Of a stretch of 64,000 nucleotides of DNA, positions 63,770-64,000 are shown piece by piece. The stretch lies in contig NZ_VEFS01000001.1 in NCBI RefSeq assembly GCF_007679045.1, positions 1,032,706 to 1,096,705 on the forward strand, read 5' to 3'. The position numbers were made by a program, and so were the translations under genes. This DNA is from Microbacterium sp. BH-3-3-3 (GTDB lineage Bacteria > Actinomycetota > Actinomycetes > Actinomycetales > Microbacteriaceae). Every line of letters begins with the position of its first letter. The stretch's first letter is position 1. Under the pieces are notes generated by a model. That model was not told where the DNA came from. It saw only the letters and a program-made list of their open reading frames with translations, and did no database searches.

Positions 63770-64000
63770 GTGAGCGAGACGACGAGCCGATCGATGCGGG
63801 CCCGCGGCCGCGCGCGTCGCGAGCTGCTGCTGGACGCCACGATCGCGATCATCGCCGAGGGGGGCATCGCCGCCGTCACGCACAGGGCGGTGGCCGCCGC
63901 AGCCGGAGTGCCGCACTCGTCGACGACCTACTTCTTCGCCTCGCTCGACGACATGATCGGCGAGGCCGTCGCGCACGCCATGGCCGCCGAGCTCGAGCGA
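63770..64000 (+). CDS. TetR-family regulator (3' truncated by window end)
   Basis: The first 77 codons of a TetR/AcrR regulator: RARGRARRELLLDATIAIIA, a helix-turn-helix with VTHRAVAAAAGVPHSSTTYFF, and SLDDMIGEAVAHAM. A GAGGAGGA ribosome site precedes the GTG. It is divergent from the amine oxidase operon, which it probably controls. The ligand-binding domain is outside the window. Confidence 0.9.
   Translation, partial: MSETTSRSMRARGRARRELLLDATIAIIAEGGIAAVTHRAVAAAAGVPHSSTTYFFASLDDMIGEAVAHAMAAELER

Overview
This 64 kb window is high-GC chromosomal DNA from an actinomycete, most likely a Micrococcales of the Microbacterium type. The basis is GC-rich codon use, many GTG starts, frequent 4-bp ATGA/GTGA gene overlaps, mycoredoxin-like and mycosin genes, a LexA box of the actinobacterial type, and strong enrichment of the heptamer GGATGCC. 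The genus is an inference. Almost every base is coding, and I see no prophage, insertion sequence or CRISPR array.

Layout. 1-4.9 kb: a membrane protein and tilS, then ppa, a secreted M23 cell-wall hydrolase and a Glu-Asp-Phe tRNA cluster. 4.9-19.3 kb: a 14-helix drug exporter, an acyl-CoA ligase, ChrA, an oxidoreductase, a polysaccharide deacetylase, a dolichol-phosphate-mannose-type glycosyltransferase fused to GtrA, a mycoredoxin-amidohydrolase-kynureninase run, a CPA1 antiporter, an SDR enzyme and a resolvase-like small protein. 19.3-29 kb: palindromic REP elements, a UvrA paralogue, a DEAD-box helicase, tag, an acyl-CoA oxidase and recQ.

29-46 kb is the centrepiece: a complete ESX-4-like type VII secretion (T7SS) locus. 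A leftward operon carries eccD, an RDD-FHA protein and the three-ATPase eccC. A divergent rightward operon carries two paralogous WXG100 pairs, two mycosin proteases, a small unknown protein, a Gly-rich 518-residue candidate substrate, a second eccD and eccB. A second FHA membrane protein closes the locus. No eccE or eccA is present in the window. Two Esx pairs, two mycosins and two EccD proteins in one locus suggest an internal duplication and possibly two cargo lines served by one EccC motor.

46-64 kb: CGNR zinc finger, GNAT and pirin genes, a VanY carboxypeptidase, an SOS-boxed radical SAM protein, a second DEAD-box helicase with an N-terminal array of 22 RPARSF repeats, an ABM-membrane protein with an aldose epimerase, a DUF998-like membrane protein behind a structured leader, an AcrB-type RND exporter with a TetR-style operator, a fluoride channel, an esterase, an SRPBCC protein and an amine oxidase, and the start of a divergent TetR regulator cut by the window edge.
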